From contig NZ_JACSCH020000020.1 of assembly GCF_014451325.2 (NCBI RefSeq), positions 107,965 to 171,964 on the forward strand: a stretch of DNA of 64,000 nucleotides, written 5' to 3'. The notes beneath the pieces were generated by a model. The model was given only the letters and a program-made list of their open reading frames with translations, did not search any database and was not told where the DNA came from. The stretch is from Streptomyces sp. CB02980. GTDB taxonomy: Bacteria; Actinomycetota; Actinomycetes; Streptomycetales; Streptomycetaceae. The number at the start of each line of letters is the position of its first letter. Within the stretch, counting starts at the first letter, position 1. Of the stretch, positions 26,468 to 34,366 are shown piece by piece. The translations under genes were made by a program, and so were the position numbers.

Positions 26468-26512
26468 TGTCCGGTCATTGGCCGGATCTGGGCTCGTCGT
26501 GGATGCGAGGCG

Positions 26513-26743
26513 TCAGTGGTCGTCGCCCTGCGTGCGGGCCGGCACGTCCGTCAGGCGGTCCGTCTCATCCTGTATCTCAACGGCGATCTTCTTGAGTTCC
26601 GGCTCGAACTTACGTCCGTGGTGGGCGCAGAAGAGCAAGTCACCTCCGCTGGTCAGGACGACACGCAGGTAAGCCTGGGCGCCGCAGCGGTCGCAACGGT
26701 CAGCGGCCGTCAGGGGGCTCGCGGGGGTCAGAACAGTAGTCAC
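26513..26743 (-). CDS. DUF7455 small zinc-ribbon-like protein
   Basis: A 76-residue protein with CDRCGAQAYLRVVL followed by LLFCAHHGRKF, i.e. CxxC and CxHH-type metal ligands about 20 residues apart, which suggests a small zinc-binding fold. The family is widespread in actinobacteria, typically near hrdB and parE; its function is not known. The GTG at 26743 is preceded by GAGG. Confidence 0.88.
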   Translation of the reverse strand: MTTVLTPASPLTAADRCDRCGAQAYLRVVLTSGGDLLFCAHHGRKFEPELKKIAVEIQDETDRLTDVPARTQGDDH

Positions 26744-27175
26744 GTCGCCTCTTCTCTAGCTCGACGAGCTGTCGTACCAGGGTCAACATCCAACCAGGCC
26801 GAAAACGTTCCCGCTCGCGGCTTTTCCTTCAAACTTCTTCGCAGGTGGCTGTCTGCTGCCGGTTGGCGGCGAATGAGCCGTATTGCGTCGCTCTACGGAT
26901 TTCGCGTTGCTTGTGTCGGTCAGTCCTCCCGGCGTGGTTGCCGGTTGTTCATGAGGACGTGCCCGGAGCCTAAATGGTTCATGCGCGGAAGGGAACGTGA
27001 TGTTCGCGTCACCCCATCGAGGGATCGAACATCCATGCGACGCTGGACTAGCATGAGGAATCGGGGAGGGTGGCGTAACAACGGCTCTACCAGGCATCGG
27101 TACCCTCTGACGGGTGACCGACGCCGGGCCTTACCCCACTGGGCCAGATTTCAAATTCAGCGAGGAGCGAACCGC
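26744..27175. promoter_or_regulatory. Divergent promoter region of the DUF7455 gene and parE
   Basis: A 432-base gap. The best parE promoter candidate is TCGAAC (27025-27030), 18 bases, TAGCAT (27049-27054), which would give a leader of about 115 bases. On the minus strand TTGACC (complement of 26781-26786) could be a -35 for the DUF7455 gene, without a convincing -10. I see no coding region here. Confidence 0.4.
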
Positions 27176-29293
27176 GTGACCGCCGAAACGTCCGTGCCGT
27201 CCAGTGCGCTGCTGACCGCAGACCGTGACGCTTCCAACTACACCGCGCGGCACCTGCTCGTACTCGAAGGGCTCGAAGCGGTCCGCAAGCGCCCGGGTAT
27301 GTACATCGGGTCCACCGACAGTCGCGGCCTGATGCACTGCATCTGGGAGATCATCGACAACTCCGTCGACGAGGCCCTCGGGGGCTACTGCGACCACATC
27401 GAGGTCGTCCTCCACGACGACGGCTCCGTCGAGGTCCAGGACAACGGCCGGGGCATCCCGGTCGACGTGGAGCCGAAGACCGGACTCTCCGGAGTCGAGG
27501 TCGTCATGACCAAGCTGCACGCCGGCGGAAAGTTCGGTGGCGGATCGTACGCCGCGTCCGGCGGTCTGCACGGCGTCGGCGCCTCCGTGGTCAACGCCCT
27601 GTCGGCCCGCCTCGACGTCGAGGTCGACCGGAACAGCGCCACGCACGCGATCAGCTTCCGCCGGGGCGTGCCGGGCATCTTCACGGAGCAGGGCCCCGAC
27701 AGTCCCTTCGACCCGGGCAACGGCCTGCGCAAGGGCAAGCGCGTCCCCAAGAACCGCACCGGCACGCGCGTGCGCTACTGGGCGGACCGGCAGATCTTCC
27801 TCAAGGACGCCAAGCTCTCCCTGGAGACGCTGCACCAGCGCGCCCGGCAGACCGCCTTCCTCGTGCCCGGCCTCACCATCGTCGTCCGCGACGAGCGGGA
27901 CCTCGCGGGGATCGGCAAGAGCGAGGAGACCTTCCGCTTCGACGGCGGCATCAGCGAGTTCTGCGAGTACCTCGCGCAGGACAAGGCCGTCTGCGACATC
28001 CAGCGCCTCACTGGCCAGGGCACCTTCAAGGAGACCGTCCCGGTCCTGGACGAGCGTGGCCACATGACCCCGACCGAGGTCACCCGTGAGCTCGCCGTCG
28101 ATGTCGCCCTGCGCTGGGGCACCGGCTACGACGCGACGGTCAAGTCCTTCGTCAACATCATCGCCACCCCCAAGGGCGGCACCCACGTCTCGGGCTTCGA
28201 GCAGGCCATCACCAAGACGGTGAACGAGGTGCTGCGCTCCTCGAAGATGCTGCGCGTCGCCGAGGACGACGTCGTCAAGGACGACGCCCTGGAGGGGCTC
28301 ACGGCCGTCGTGACGGTCCGCCTCGCCGAGCCGCAGTTCGAGGGGCAGACCAAGGAGGTCCTCGGTACGTCCGCGGCCCGCCGGATCGTGGCGAACGTGG
28401 TCGCCAAGGAGCTCAAGGCCTTCCTCACCTCCACCAAGCGGGACGACAAGGCGCAGGCCCGTGCCGTCCTGGAGAAGGCCGTCGCCGCCGCCCGGACGCG
28501 CATCGCGGCCCGCCAGCACAAGGACGCGCAGCGCCGGAAGACCGCGCTCGAGTCCTCCTCGCTGCCGGCCAAGCTGGCCGACTGCCGCAGCGACGACGTG
28601 GAGCGCAGCGAGCTCTTCATCGTCGAGGGGGACTCGGCCCTCGGTACGGCCAAGCTCGCCCGCAACAGCGAGTTCCAGGCCCTGCTGCCGATCCGCGGCA
28701 AGATCCTCAACGTCCAGAAGTCGTCCGTCTCGGACATGCTGAAGAACGCCGAGTGCGGGGCGATCATCCAGGTCATAGGAGCGGGCTCGGGCCGCACCTT
28801 CGACATCGACGCGGCCCGATACGGGAAGATCGTCCTCCTGGTCGACGCCGACGTCGACGGCGCCCACATCCGCTGCCTGCTGCTCACGCTCTTCCAGCGC
28901 TACATGCGGCCGATGGTCGAGGCCGGGCGGGTCTTCGCCGCCGTGCCCCCGCTGCACCGGATCGAGCTCGTCCAGCCCAAGAAGGGCCAGGACAAGTACG
29001 TCTACACGTACTCGGACAACGAGCTGCGCCAGACCCTGCTGGAGTACCAGCGCAAGGGCGTCCGCTACAAGGACTCCATCCAGCGCTACAAGGGTCTGGG
29101 CGAGATGGACGCCGACCAGCTCGCGGAGACCACGATGGACCCGCGTCACCGCACCCTGCGCCGGATCAACATCGGCGACCTGGACGCGGCGGAGCAGGTC
29201 TTCGACCTGCTCATGGGCAACGACGTGGCGCCCCGCAAGGAGTTCATCACCGGCTCCGCGGCGACCCTCGACCGCTCGCGCATCGACGCCTGA
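27176..29293 (+). CDS. parE: DNA topoisomerase IV subunit B
   Basis: The ATPase subunit of the type IIA enzyme that decatenates replicated chromosomes, 705 residues. The GHKL ATPase domain shows EIIDNSVDEALGG, DNGRGIPVDV and GGLHGVGASVVNALS. The TOPRIM domain shows the acidic VEGDSALG and the DxDxD-like LVDADVDGAHIR. The C-terminus has RYKGLGEMDADQLAETTM. The GTG at 27176 is preceded by GCGAGGAG. The partner gene parC lies about 8 kb away on the other strand, a non-adjacent arrangement usual in Streptomyces. It is assigned to Topo IV rather than gyrase by its position between hrdB and parC. Confidence 0.93.
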   Translation: MTAETSVPSSALLTADRDASNYTARHLLVLEGLEAVRKRPGMYIGSTDSRGLMHCIWEIIDNSVDEALGGYCDHIEVVLHDDGSVEVQDNGRGIPVDVEPKTGLSGVEVVMTKLHAGGKFGGGSYAASGGLHGVGASVVNALSARLDVEVDRNSATHAISFRRGVPGIFTEQGPDSPFDPGNGLRKGKRVPKNRTGTRVRYWADRQIFLKDAKLSLETLHQRARQTAFLVPGLTIVVRDERDLAGIGKSEETFRFDGGISEFCEYLAQDKAVCDIQRLTGQGTFKETVPVLDERGHMTPTEVTRELAVDVALRWGTGYDATVKSFVNIIATPKGGTHVSGFEQAITKTVNEVLRSSKMLRVAEDDVVKDDALEGLTAVVTVRLAEPQFEGQTKEVLGTSAARRIVANVVAKELKAFLTSTKRDDKAQARAVLEKAVAAARTRIAARQHKDAQRRKTALESSSLPAKLADCRSDDVERSELFIVEGDSALGTAKLARNSEFQALLPIRGKILNVQKSSVSDMLKNAECGAIIQVIGAGSGRTFDIDAARYGKIVLLVDADVDGAHIRCLLLTLFQRYMRPMVEAGRVFAAVPPLHRIELVQPKKGQDKYVYTYSDNELRQTLLEYQRKGVRYKDSIQRYKGLGEMDADQLAETTMDPRHRTLRRINIGDLDAAEQVFDLLMGNDVAPRKEFITGSAATLDRSRIDA

Positions 29294-29295
29294 GC

Positions 29296-29334
29296 GCTCC
29301 ACCCGTGGGTGGAGCCACACGCTCCACCCACGGG
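29296..29334 (+). terminator. parE terminator with two mutually exclusive hairpins
   Basis: The strong form pairs CCCGTGGGTGGAGC (29302-29315) with GCTCCACCCACGGG (29321-29334), a perfect 14-bp stem. A competing hairpin pairs GCTCCACCC (29296-29304) with GGGTGGAGC (29307-29315), using the same bases. It begins only 3 bases after the parE stop. Confidence 0.8.
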
Positions 29335-29389
29335 CCGATCACACGGCCTTCGACTCTCCGTAGCATTGATGTGACGGAGGGGGACAGGC

Positions 29390-30598
29390 ATGAACGAGAA
29401 GCGCGAGCGGACGGACACGAGGACCGGCACGGCCCAGGAGGGCTCCTGGAGCTCCTGGCCCTCACGGGAGGCGCTCACCCGCCTGGGAGTGCCCCGGGGC
29501 CGGATCGTCCTGGACTACAGCATGATCACGGCCCTGAGCGTCTGGGTGCTCGTCGGCTGCTACACCTCGGGAGGGTTCGACGGCTGGTACGCGCCGTTGC
29601 CGCCCCTCGGCTACGGGCTCTGTGTGGCGGCGGCGCTCGGCTACCACCACACGACCCTCGACCACCGGCCCGCGGCCTCGCTGGGGCTGCTCGGGGTGAT
29701 AGCCCTGGGCGGCCTCGGGGCCTACGCGGCCGGGGCGCCGACGCCCGCGACCGTGTTGTGGATAGTCGTCTCGATCATGGCGATGGAGCGGCTTCCGCTG
29801 CCCTTCGGCCTGGCCACCGTGGCCGTGCTCGTCCCCGGCTTCGTGGAGGCAGACGAGACCGGGATCCTGGGGGCTGGCCTCACGACCGGGACCGTGCTGC
29901 TCGCGGGCTACTCGCTCCGGCTGGATGCCCATGCCCGCGGCGCCGGTTTCCAGCTGCTCGCCCAGGAGCGGCTCGCCCGGGAGGCCGAGGCCGCGTCGGC
30001 CGCGCTGGCCGAGAGAGCCAGGATCGCCCGCGAGATACACGACGTGCTCGCCCACAGCCTCTCCGCCCAGATGGTGCACCTGGAGGTCGCACGGCTCCAG
30101 ATCGAGGCGGGTGCGGATCGGAGCGAGGTCCTCAAGCTCGTCACCTCGGCCCGCTCCATGGCCAGAGAGGGGCTCGCGGAGACCCGGCACGCGCTGTCGG
30201 CACTGCGCGGTGACATGCTGCCCGTCGAGGAATACCTGCGGGAGCTGGCCCGGGAGGACCGCGCCGAGGTCGATGTCAGCGGAGAGCGTCGGAACCTGCC
30301 GGCCGAGGCCTCCCAGGCGGTGCGGCGTGTGGCGCAGGAGGCTCTGACGAACGTGCGCAAGCACGCCCCCGGCGCCCGGACCCGGATCCGGTTCGCCTAT
30401 GAGGCCGATGAGATCTCCCTGGAGATACGTGACTCCGGGCCACCTCCCGCGGCCGAGGGAGAGGGGTACGGGCTCGGCTCGTCCGGCAGCGGGTACGGAC
30501 TGCTCGGGATGAGGGAGCGGGCCGAACTGCTCGGCGGCAGTCTGGACGCGGGGCCGGACGGGCCGGGATTCGCCGTACGGCTGCGGGTGCCGGCATGA
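29390..30598 (+). CDS. NarL-type sensor histidine kinase
   Basis: 402 residues. The N-terminal half has about five hydrophobic segments (residues about 40-185) with no large extracellular domain. Then comes a HisKA_3 dimerisation box with phospho-acceptor His217 (REIHDVLAHSLSAQM), and a HATPase domain with QEALTNVRKHA and GSGYGLLGMRERA. The stop overlaps the start of the response regulator gene by 4 bases, so the two are translationally coupled. A TAGCAT box at 29361-29366 and GGAGGGGGA precede the ATG. Confidence 0.93.
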   Translation: MNEKRERTDTRTGTAQEGSWSSWPSREALTRLGVPRGRIVLDYSMITALSVWVLVGCYTSGGFDGWYAPLPPLGYGLCVAAALGYHHTTLDHRPAASLGLLGVIALGGLGAYAAGAPTPATVLWIVVSIMAMERLPLPFGLATVAVLVPGFVEADETGILGAGLTTGTVLLAGYSLRLDAHARGAGFQLLAQERLAREAEAASAALAERARIAREIHDVLAHSLSAQMVHLEVARLQIEAGADRSEVLKLVTSARSMAREGLAETRHALSALRGDMLPVEEYLRELAREDRAEVDVSGERRNLPAEASQAVRRVAQEALTNVRKHAPGARTRIRFAYEADEISLEIRDSGPPPAAEGEGYGLGSSGSGYGLLGMRERAELLGGSLDAGPDGPGFAVRLRVPA

Positions 30599-31392
30599 AC
30601 GCCGACGAGAGGGCCGTGGGTCTGCCCCGGCTGGAGGACGTCGATTCCTGGGAGGGAGCTCGGGCGGTGCGGGTGGTGGTGGCCGACGATCAGGCCGTGG
30701 TGCGTGAGGGGATCGTGATGCTGCTCGGGCTGCTTGCCGGGGTCGAGGTCGTCGGGTCCGCCCGGGACGGGGAGGAAGCGGTCGCGCTGACCGCCGAACT
30801 CGCGCCCGACGTGGTCCTGATGGACCTGCGCATGCCGCGCTGCGACGGTGTCGAGGCCACCCGCCGGATCCGTGAGCGGCACCCCGGGACGGAGATCGTG
30901 GTGCTCACCACCTACGCCGACGACGAATCACTCTTCCCGGCGCTGCGGGCCGGGGCGCGCGGGTACCTGACCAAGGACGCGGGCGGGGAGGAGATCGCCA
31001 GGGCCCTGCGGGACGTGACCGACGGGCGGGCGGGACTTTCCCCCACGGTGCAGCGGCGGTTGCTGGAGCAGCTGTTGGACCGGGGCGAGGGGCCCGAGCG
31101 GGCGGGGCCGTCGGGTGGGACCGGACCGGGGACGGCGGATCAGGCGGCTACCGCCGGGCCCGTGGTCCCGGGAGCCGATGGGCTCACCGAGCGGGAGACT
31201 GAGGTACTCGTGCTCGTGGCCGACGGGCTCTCCAACCAGGAGATCGCCGGGCGGCTGCGGATCTCCACGGCCACCGTGAAGACCCATATCAACAATCTCT
31301 TCGCCAAGACGGGGGTGCGCGACCGGGCGCAGGCCGTGCGGTACGCATATCAGCACGGTCTGGTCAGGGCACCTGGGCGGAGAGTCACCTGA
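30595..31392 (+). CDS. NarL/LuxR-family response regulator
   Basis: 265 residues: a receiver domain with phospho-acceptor Asp77 (VVLMDLRMPRCDG) and switch/Lys motifs (VVLTTYAD, GYLTKDAG), a Gly/Pro-rich linker, and a C-terminal LuxR helix-turn-helix (LTEREVEVL-like LTERETEVLVLVADG, then SNQEIAGRLRISTATVKTH). The N-terminal extension of about 24 residues before the receiver is unusual. The first ATG overlaps the kinase stop; a start at a later GTG is possible. It is the partner of the upstream kinase. Confidence 0.93.
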   Translation: MNADERAVGLPRLEDVDSWEGARAVRVVVADDQAVVREGIVMLLGLLAGVEVVGSARDGEEAVALTAELAPDVVLMDLRMPRCDGVEATRRIRERHPGTEIVVLTTYADDESLFPALRAGARGYLTKDAGGEEIARALRDVTDGRAGLSPTVQRRLLEQLLDRGEGPERAGPSGGTGPGTADQAATAGPVVPGADGLTERETEVLVLVADGLSNQEIAGRLRISTATVKTHINNLFAKTGVRDRAQAVRYAYQHGLVRAPGRRVT

Positions 31393-31491
31393 TGGGGTGA
31401 ACAGCGAGAGGAGAAGAGTCCGGGATCTTCCCGCTCTGTCCATCCTTGGGCACGCGGCCGAAACGGTTCGCTTGACAAGGAGAGTTGGCCG

Positions 31492-31977
31492 GTGGAGCAG
31501 GTGGACAAGCAGGAGGGGCTCGACGCTTCGGCGGCGCCCTTCGACGACCCCTGGTACGACGCGACGGCCTCCGGCCGGGACGAGCGCGCGGGGGTCGGGG
31601 CTCCCGGTGACGGCCGCCCCGACGCGGTGCCGCGACAGCGGGTCCACAGCGCGGCGGAGATCTATCTGGAAGTGCAGCGGAGTCCTGCCTTCCAGGAGGT
31701 GCGCAGCCGCTACCGCCGGTTCGTCTTCCCGGCCGCCCTCGCGTTCCTCCTCTGGTACCTCGCCTACGTCGTGGCGGCGACCGCCGCTCCAGGACTCATG
31801 GCGCGGCAGGTCGTCGGGGTGGTGAACGTGGCGATGGTGGCGGGGCTCGGGCAGTTCCTCACGACCTTCCTGCTGACCTGGGCGTACGCGCGCCACGCGC
31901 GGCTTCGCAGGGACCGGGCCGCGCTCGACCTGCGCTGGGACACCCAGGAGATGACCCGAGGGGTGGCGCAGCCGTGA
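31492..31977 (+). CDS. DUF485 membrane protein
   Basis: 161 residues with a polar N-terminus of about 75 residues and then two transmembrane helices (FPAALAFLLWYLAYVVAAT and VVNVAMVAGLGQFLTTFLL), ending in basic residues; the RRFVFPAALAFLLWYL stretch is the DUF485 hallmark. DUF485 proteins accompany acetate/solute symporters, and here the gene overlaps the symporter gene by 4 bases. AAGGAGAG precedes the GTG start. Probably a small accessory subunit. Confidence 0.9.
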   Translation: MEQVDKQEGLDASAAPFDDPWYDATASGRDERAGVGAPGDGRPDAVPRQRVHSAAEIYLEVQRSPAFQEVRSRYRRFVFPAALAFLLWYLAYVVAATAAPGLMARQVVGVVNVAMVAGLGQFLTTFLLTWAYARHARLRRDRAALDLRWDTQEMTRGVAQP

Positions 31978-33566
31978 CCGCGAACCACCAGACCCTGGCG
32001 CTCGTGCTGTTCTGCGTCTTCATCGCCGTCACCCTGGGGATCACCACCTGGGTGAGCCGCAACCGGCGTGGTTCGGCCGAGGAGTTCTACGCCGGGGGCC
32101 GGCTCTTCTCGCCCCTGGAGAACGGATTCGCCATCGCCGGCGACTACATGTCGGCGGCCTCGTTCCTCGGCATCTCCGGGCTGATCGCCCTCTACGGCTA
32201 CGACGGCATGCTGTACTCCGTCGGGTTCCTGGTCGCCTGGCTGGTCGTGCTGCTGCTCGTGGCCGAACTGGTCCGCAACTGCGGGCGGTTCACCCTCGCC
32301 GACGTCGTCGCCGCGCGGATGTCCGAGCGCCCGGTGCGGATCGCCGCGGGCACGTCCTCGGTGGCCGTCTCCGTGCTGTACCTCGTGGCCCAGATGGTGG
32401 GAGCCGGAAGCCTGGTCGCGCTGCTGCTCGGCGGCACCAGCGAGGCGGCCCGCTCCTGGACGGTGATCGGCGTCGGCGCGCTGATGGTGATCTACGTGTC
32501 GCTCGGCGGCATGCGGGCCACCACCTGGATCCAGATCGTCAAGGCGGTCCTGCTCATGGCGGGCACGATCGCGCTCACCGTCCTGGTCCTGCTGCGGTTC
32601 CACGGGGATGTGAACAGCCTGCTCTCCACGGCGGCCGAACGCAGTGGCCACGGCCTGGACTTCCTCGCCCCCGGGCTCCGCTACGGCGGCGACTGGACGG
32701 CCCGCCTCGACTTCATCAGCCTCGGCCTCGCCCTGGTGCTCGGCACGGCGGGACTGCCCCACATCCTGTCGCGCTTCTACACCGTGCCGACCGCCCGGGC
32801 CGCCCGCCGATCGGTCGTCTGGTCCATCGGGCTCATCGGCAGCTTCTACCTGATGACCATCGTGCTGGGCTTCGGCGCGGCCGCCCTGATCGGTCCCGAC
32901 GAGGTCCGCGCGTCCAACGCGTCCGGGAACACCGCCGTACCGCTGCTCGCCCTCGACCTCGGCGGCGGCGCGGGCTCCACCGGTGGCACCGTGCTCTTCG
33001 CGATCGTCGCCGCCGTCGCCTTCGCGACCATCCTCGCCGTCGTCGCGGGGATCACCCTCGCCTCCTCGGCGTCCGTCGCCCACGACCTGTACGCCTCGCT
33101 GCGCCGCCGGCACGCGAAGCAGTACAGCGAGGTGACCGTGGCCCGGATCGCCGCCGCGGGGATCGGCGCGGCTGCGATCGGCCTGGGGCTGCTCGCCCGC
33201 GACCTCAACGTGGCCTTCCTCGTCGGGCTGGCCTTCGCGGTCGCGGCCTCCGCCAATCTGCCGGTGCTGCTCTACTCGCTGTTCTGGCGGAGGTTCACCA
33301 CTCGGGGTGCGGTCTGGTCGGTGTACGGCGGTCTGATCCCGGCGGTGCTGCTCGTTCTGGTCTCGCCGGTGGTCTCCGGCAGTCCCGAATCGCTGTTCCC
33401 CGGTGTCGACTTCCACCTCTTCCCGCTGCAGAACCCGGGAGCGGTCTCCATTCCGCTGGGCTTCCTCGCCGGGTGGATCGGGACCGTGACGTCGACCGAG
33501 CCGCCCGACGAGGCGCGGCACGCCGAGGCCGAGGTCCGGTCGCTGACCGGCGCCGGCGCCGCCTGA
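31974..33566 (+). CDS. Sodium:solute symporter, cation/acetate (ActP) type
   Basis: A 530-residue member of the SSS family with about 13 transmembrane segments, probably importing a short-chain monocarboxylate with Na+ or H+. Supporting motifs are SAEEFYAGGRLFSPLENGFAI (as GSAEEFYAGGR), GDYMSAASFLGISG in TM2 and GTAGLPHILSRFYTVP. It is coupled by a 4-base overlap to the DUF485 gene. It sits between two two-component systems; the CitA/CitB-like pair on the opposite strand just downstream is a plausible carboxylate sensor, by inference only. Confidence 0.92.
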   Translation: MTANHQTLALVLFCVFIAVTLGITTWVSRNRRGSAEEFYAGGRLFSPLENGFAIAGDYMSAASFLGISGLIALYGYDGMLYSVGFLVAWLVVLLLVAELVRNCGRFTLADVVAARMSERPVRIAAGTSSVAVSVLYLVAQMVGAGSLVALLLGGTSEAARSWTVIGVGALMVIYVSLGGMRATTWIQIVKAVLLMAGTIALTVLVLLRFHGDVNSLLSTAAERSGHGLDFLAPGLRYGGDWTARLDFISLGLALVLGTAGLPHILSRFYTVPTARAARRSVVWSIGLIGSFYLMTIVLGFGAAALIGPDEVRASNASGNTAVPLLALDLGGGAGSTGGTVLFAIVAAVAFATILAVVAGITLASSASVAHDLYASLRRRHAKQYSEVTVARIAAAGIGAAAIGLGLLARDLNVAFLVGLAFAVAASANLPVLLYSLFWRRFTTRGAVWSVYGGLIPAVLLVLVSPVVSGSPESLFPGVDFHLFPLQNPGAVSIPLGFLAGWIGTVTSTEPPDEARHAEAEVRSLTGAGAA

Positions 33567-33600
33567 CGAACCCCGGAACCAGGCCTCCACCGGCGGACGG

Positions 33601-33688
33601 GCATCAGCCGGTGGAGGGCGCGGTGGGCCTCTGCTCGGAGGGCGAGGCGGGCCTCAGTCGGTGGGTGCGGTGGGCCTCAGCCGGTGGG
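33601..33688. repeat. Degenerate tandem copies of the tail of the response regulator gene
   Basis: The 16-mer GGCCTCAGCCGGTGGG at 33673-33688, which contains the stop codon of the 33677 gene on the minus strand, recurs as a near copy at 33650-33665 and as decayed copies at about 33626 and 33601. Confidence 0.65.
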
Positions 33689-34366
33689 CGGCGAGGTCGC
33701 CCAGGCGTAGCGGTGTTCCGGGCGGCCCGTCTCGCCGTACCGGAGCGACAGGCGGACCCTGCCGGTGCGTTCGAGGAGCTTGAGGTAGCGCTGGGCGGTC
33801 TGGCGGCTGACGCCGGCCCGCTCGGCGATCTCCTGGGCCGACAGCGGCCCGCCGGCGGCGAGCAGCACCTGGCGGACCAGCTCGGCCGTCGTGGGGGAGT
33901 GGCCCTTCGGCAGGTCCGGGGCCACGGAGCCCGCCGAAAGGACCCCGAAGATCCGGTCCACCTCGGCCTGCTCCGCCTCGCCGCCGCTCTCCAGGGTGCG
34001 GCGGAGCGTCGCGTACGCCTCCAGCTTGGCGCGCAGCCCGGCGAAGTTGAACGGCTTGACCAGGTACTGGAGGGCGCCGTGCCGCATCGCCGCCTGCACG
34101 GTGGCCACGTCCCGGGCCGCCGTCACCATGATCACGTCGCACTGGTGGCCACGCGCGCGGAGCTCCCGTACGGCAGCCAGCCCGTTCTCGTCGGGCAGGT
34201 AGTGGTCCAGGAGGATCAGGTCGACCGGCTGCTCGTCCAGGGCGGCGAGAGCCTCGGCGGTCGAGTGGGCGGTGGCGGCGACGCGGAAGCCGGGCACCTT
34301 GGCGACGTAGGCGGCGTTGATCCGGGCGACCAGCACGTCGTCGTCGACGACGAGGACGTCGATCAT
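33677..34366 (-). CDS. Response regulator, CitB/DcuR type
   Basis: 229 residues: receiver domain with acidic pocket VVDDD and phospho-acceptor Asp54 (DLILLDHYLPDENG), conserved Lys in QYLVKPFNF, and a C-terminal winged-helix/HTH (SAQEIAERAGVSRQTAQRYLKLLE) as in regulators of C4-dicarboxylate or citrate uptake. Its start overlaps the stop of the upstream kinase gene by 4 bases. It is convergent with the symporter gene. Confidence 0.92.
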   Translation of the reverse strand: MIDVLVVDDDVLVARINAAYVAKVPGFRVAATAHSTAEALAALDEQPVDLILLDHYLPDENGLAAVRELRARGHQCDVIMVTAARDVATVQAAMRHGALQYLVKPFNFAGLRAKLEAYATLRRTLESGGEAEQAEVDRIFGVLSAGSVAPDLPKGHSPTTAELVRQVLLAAGGPLSAQEIAERAGVSRQTAQRYLKLLERTGRVRLSLRYGETGRPEHRYAWATSPPTG

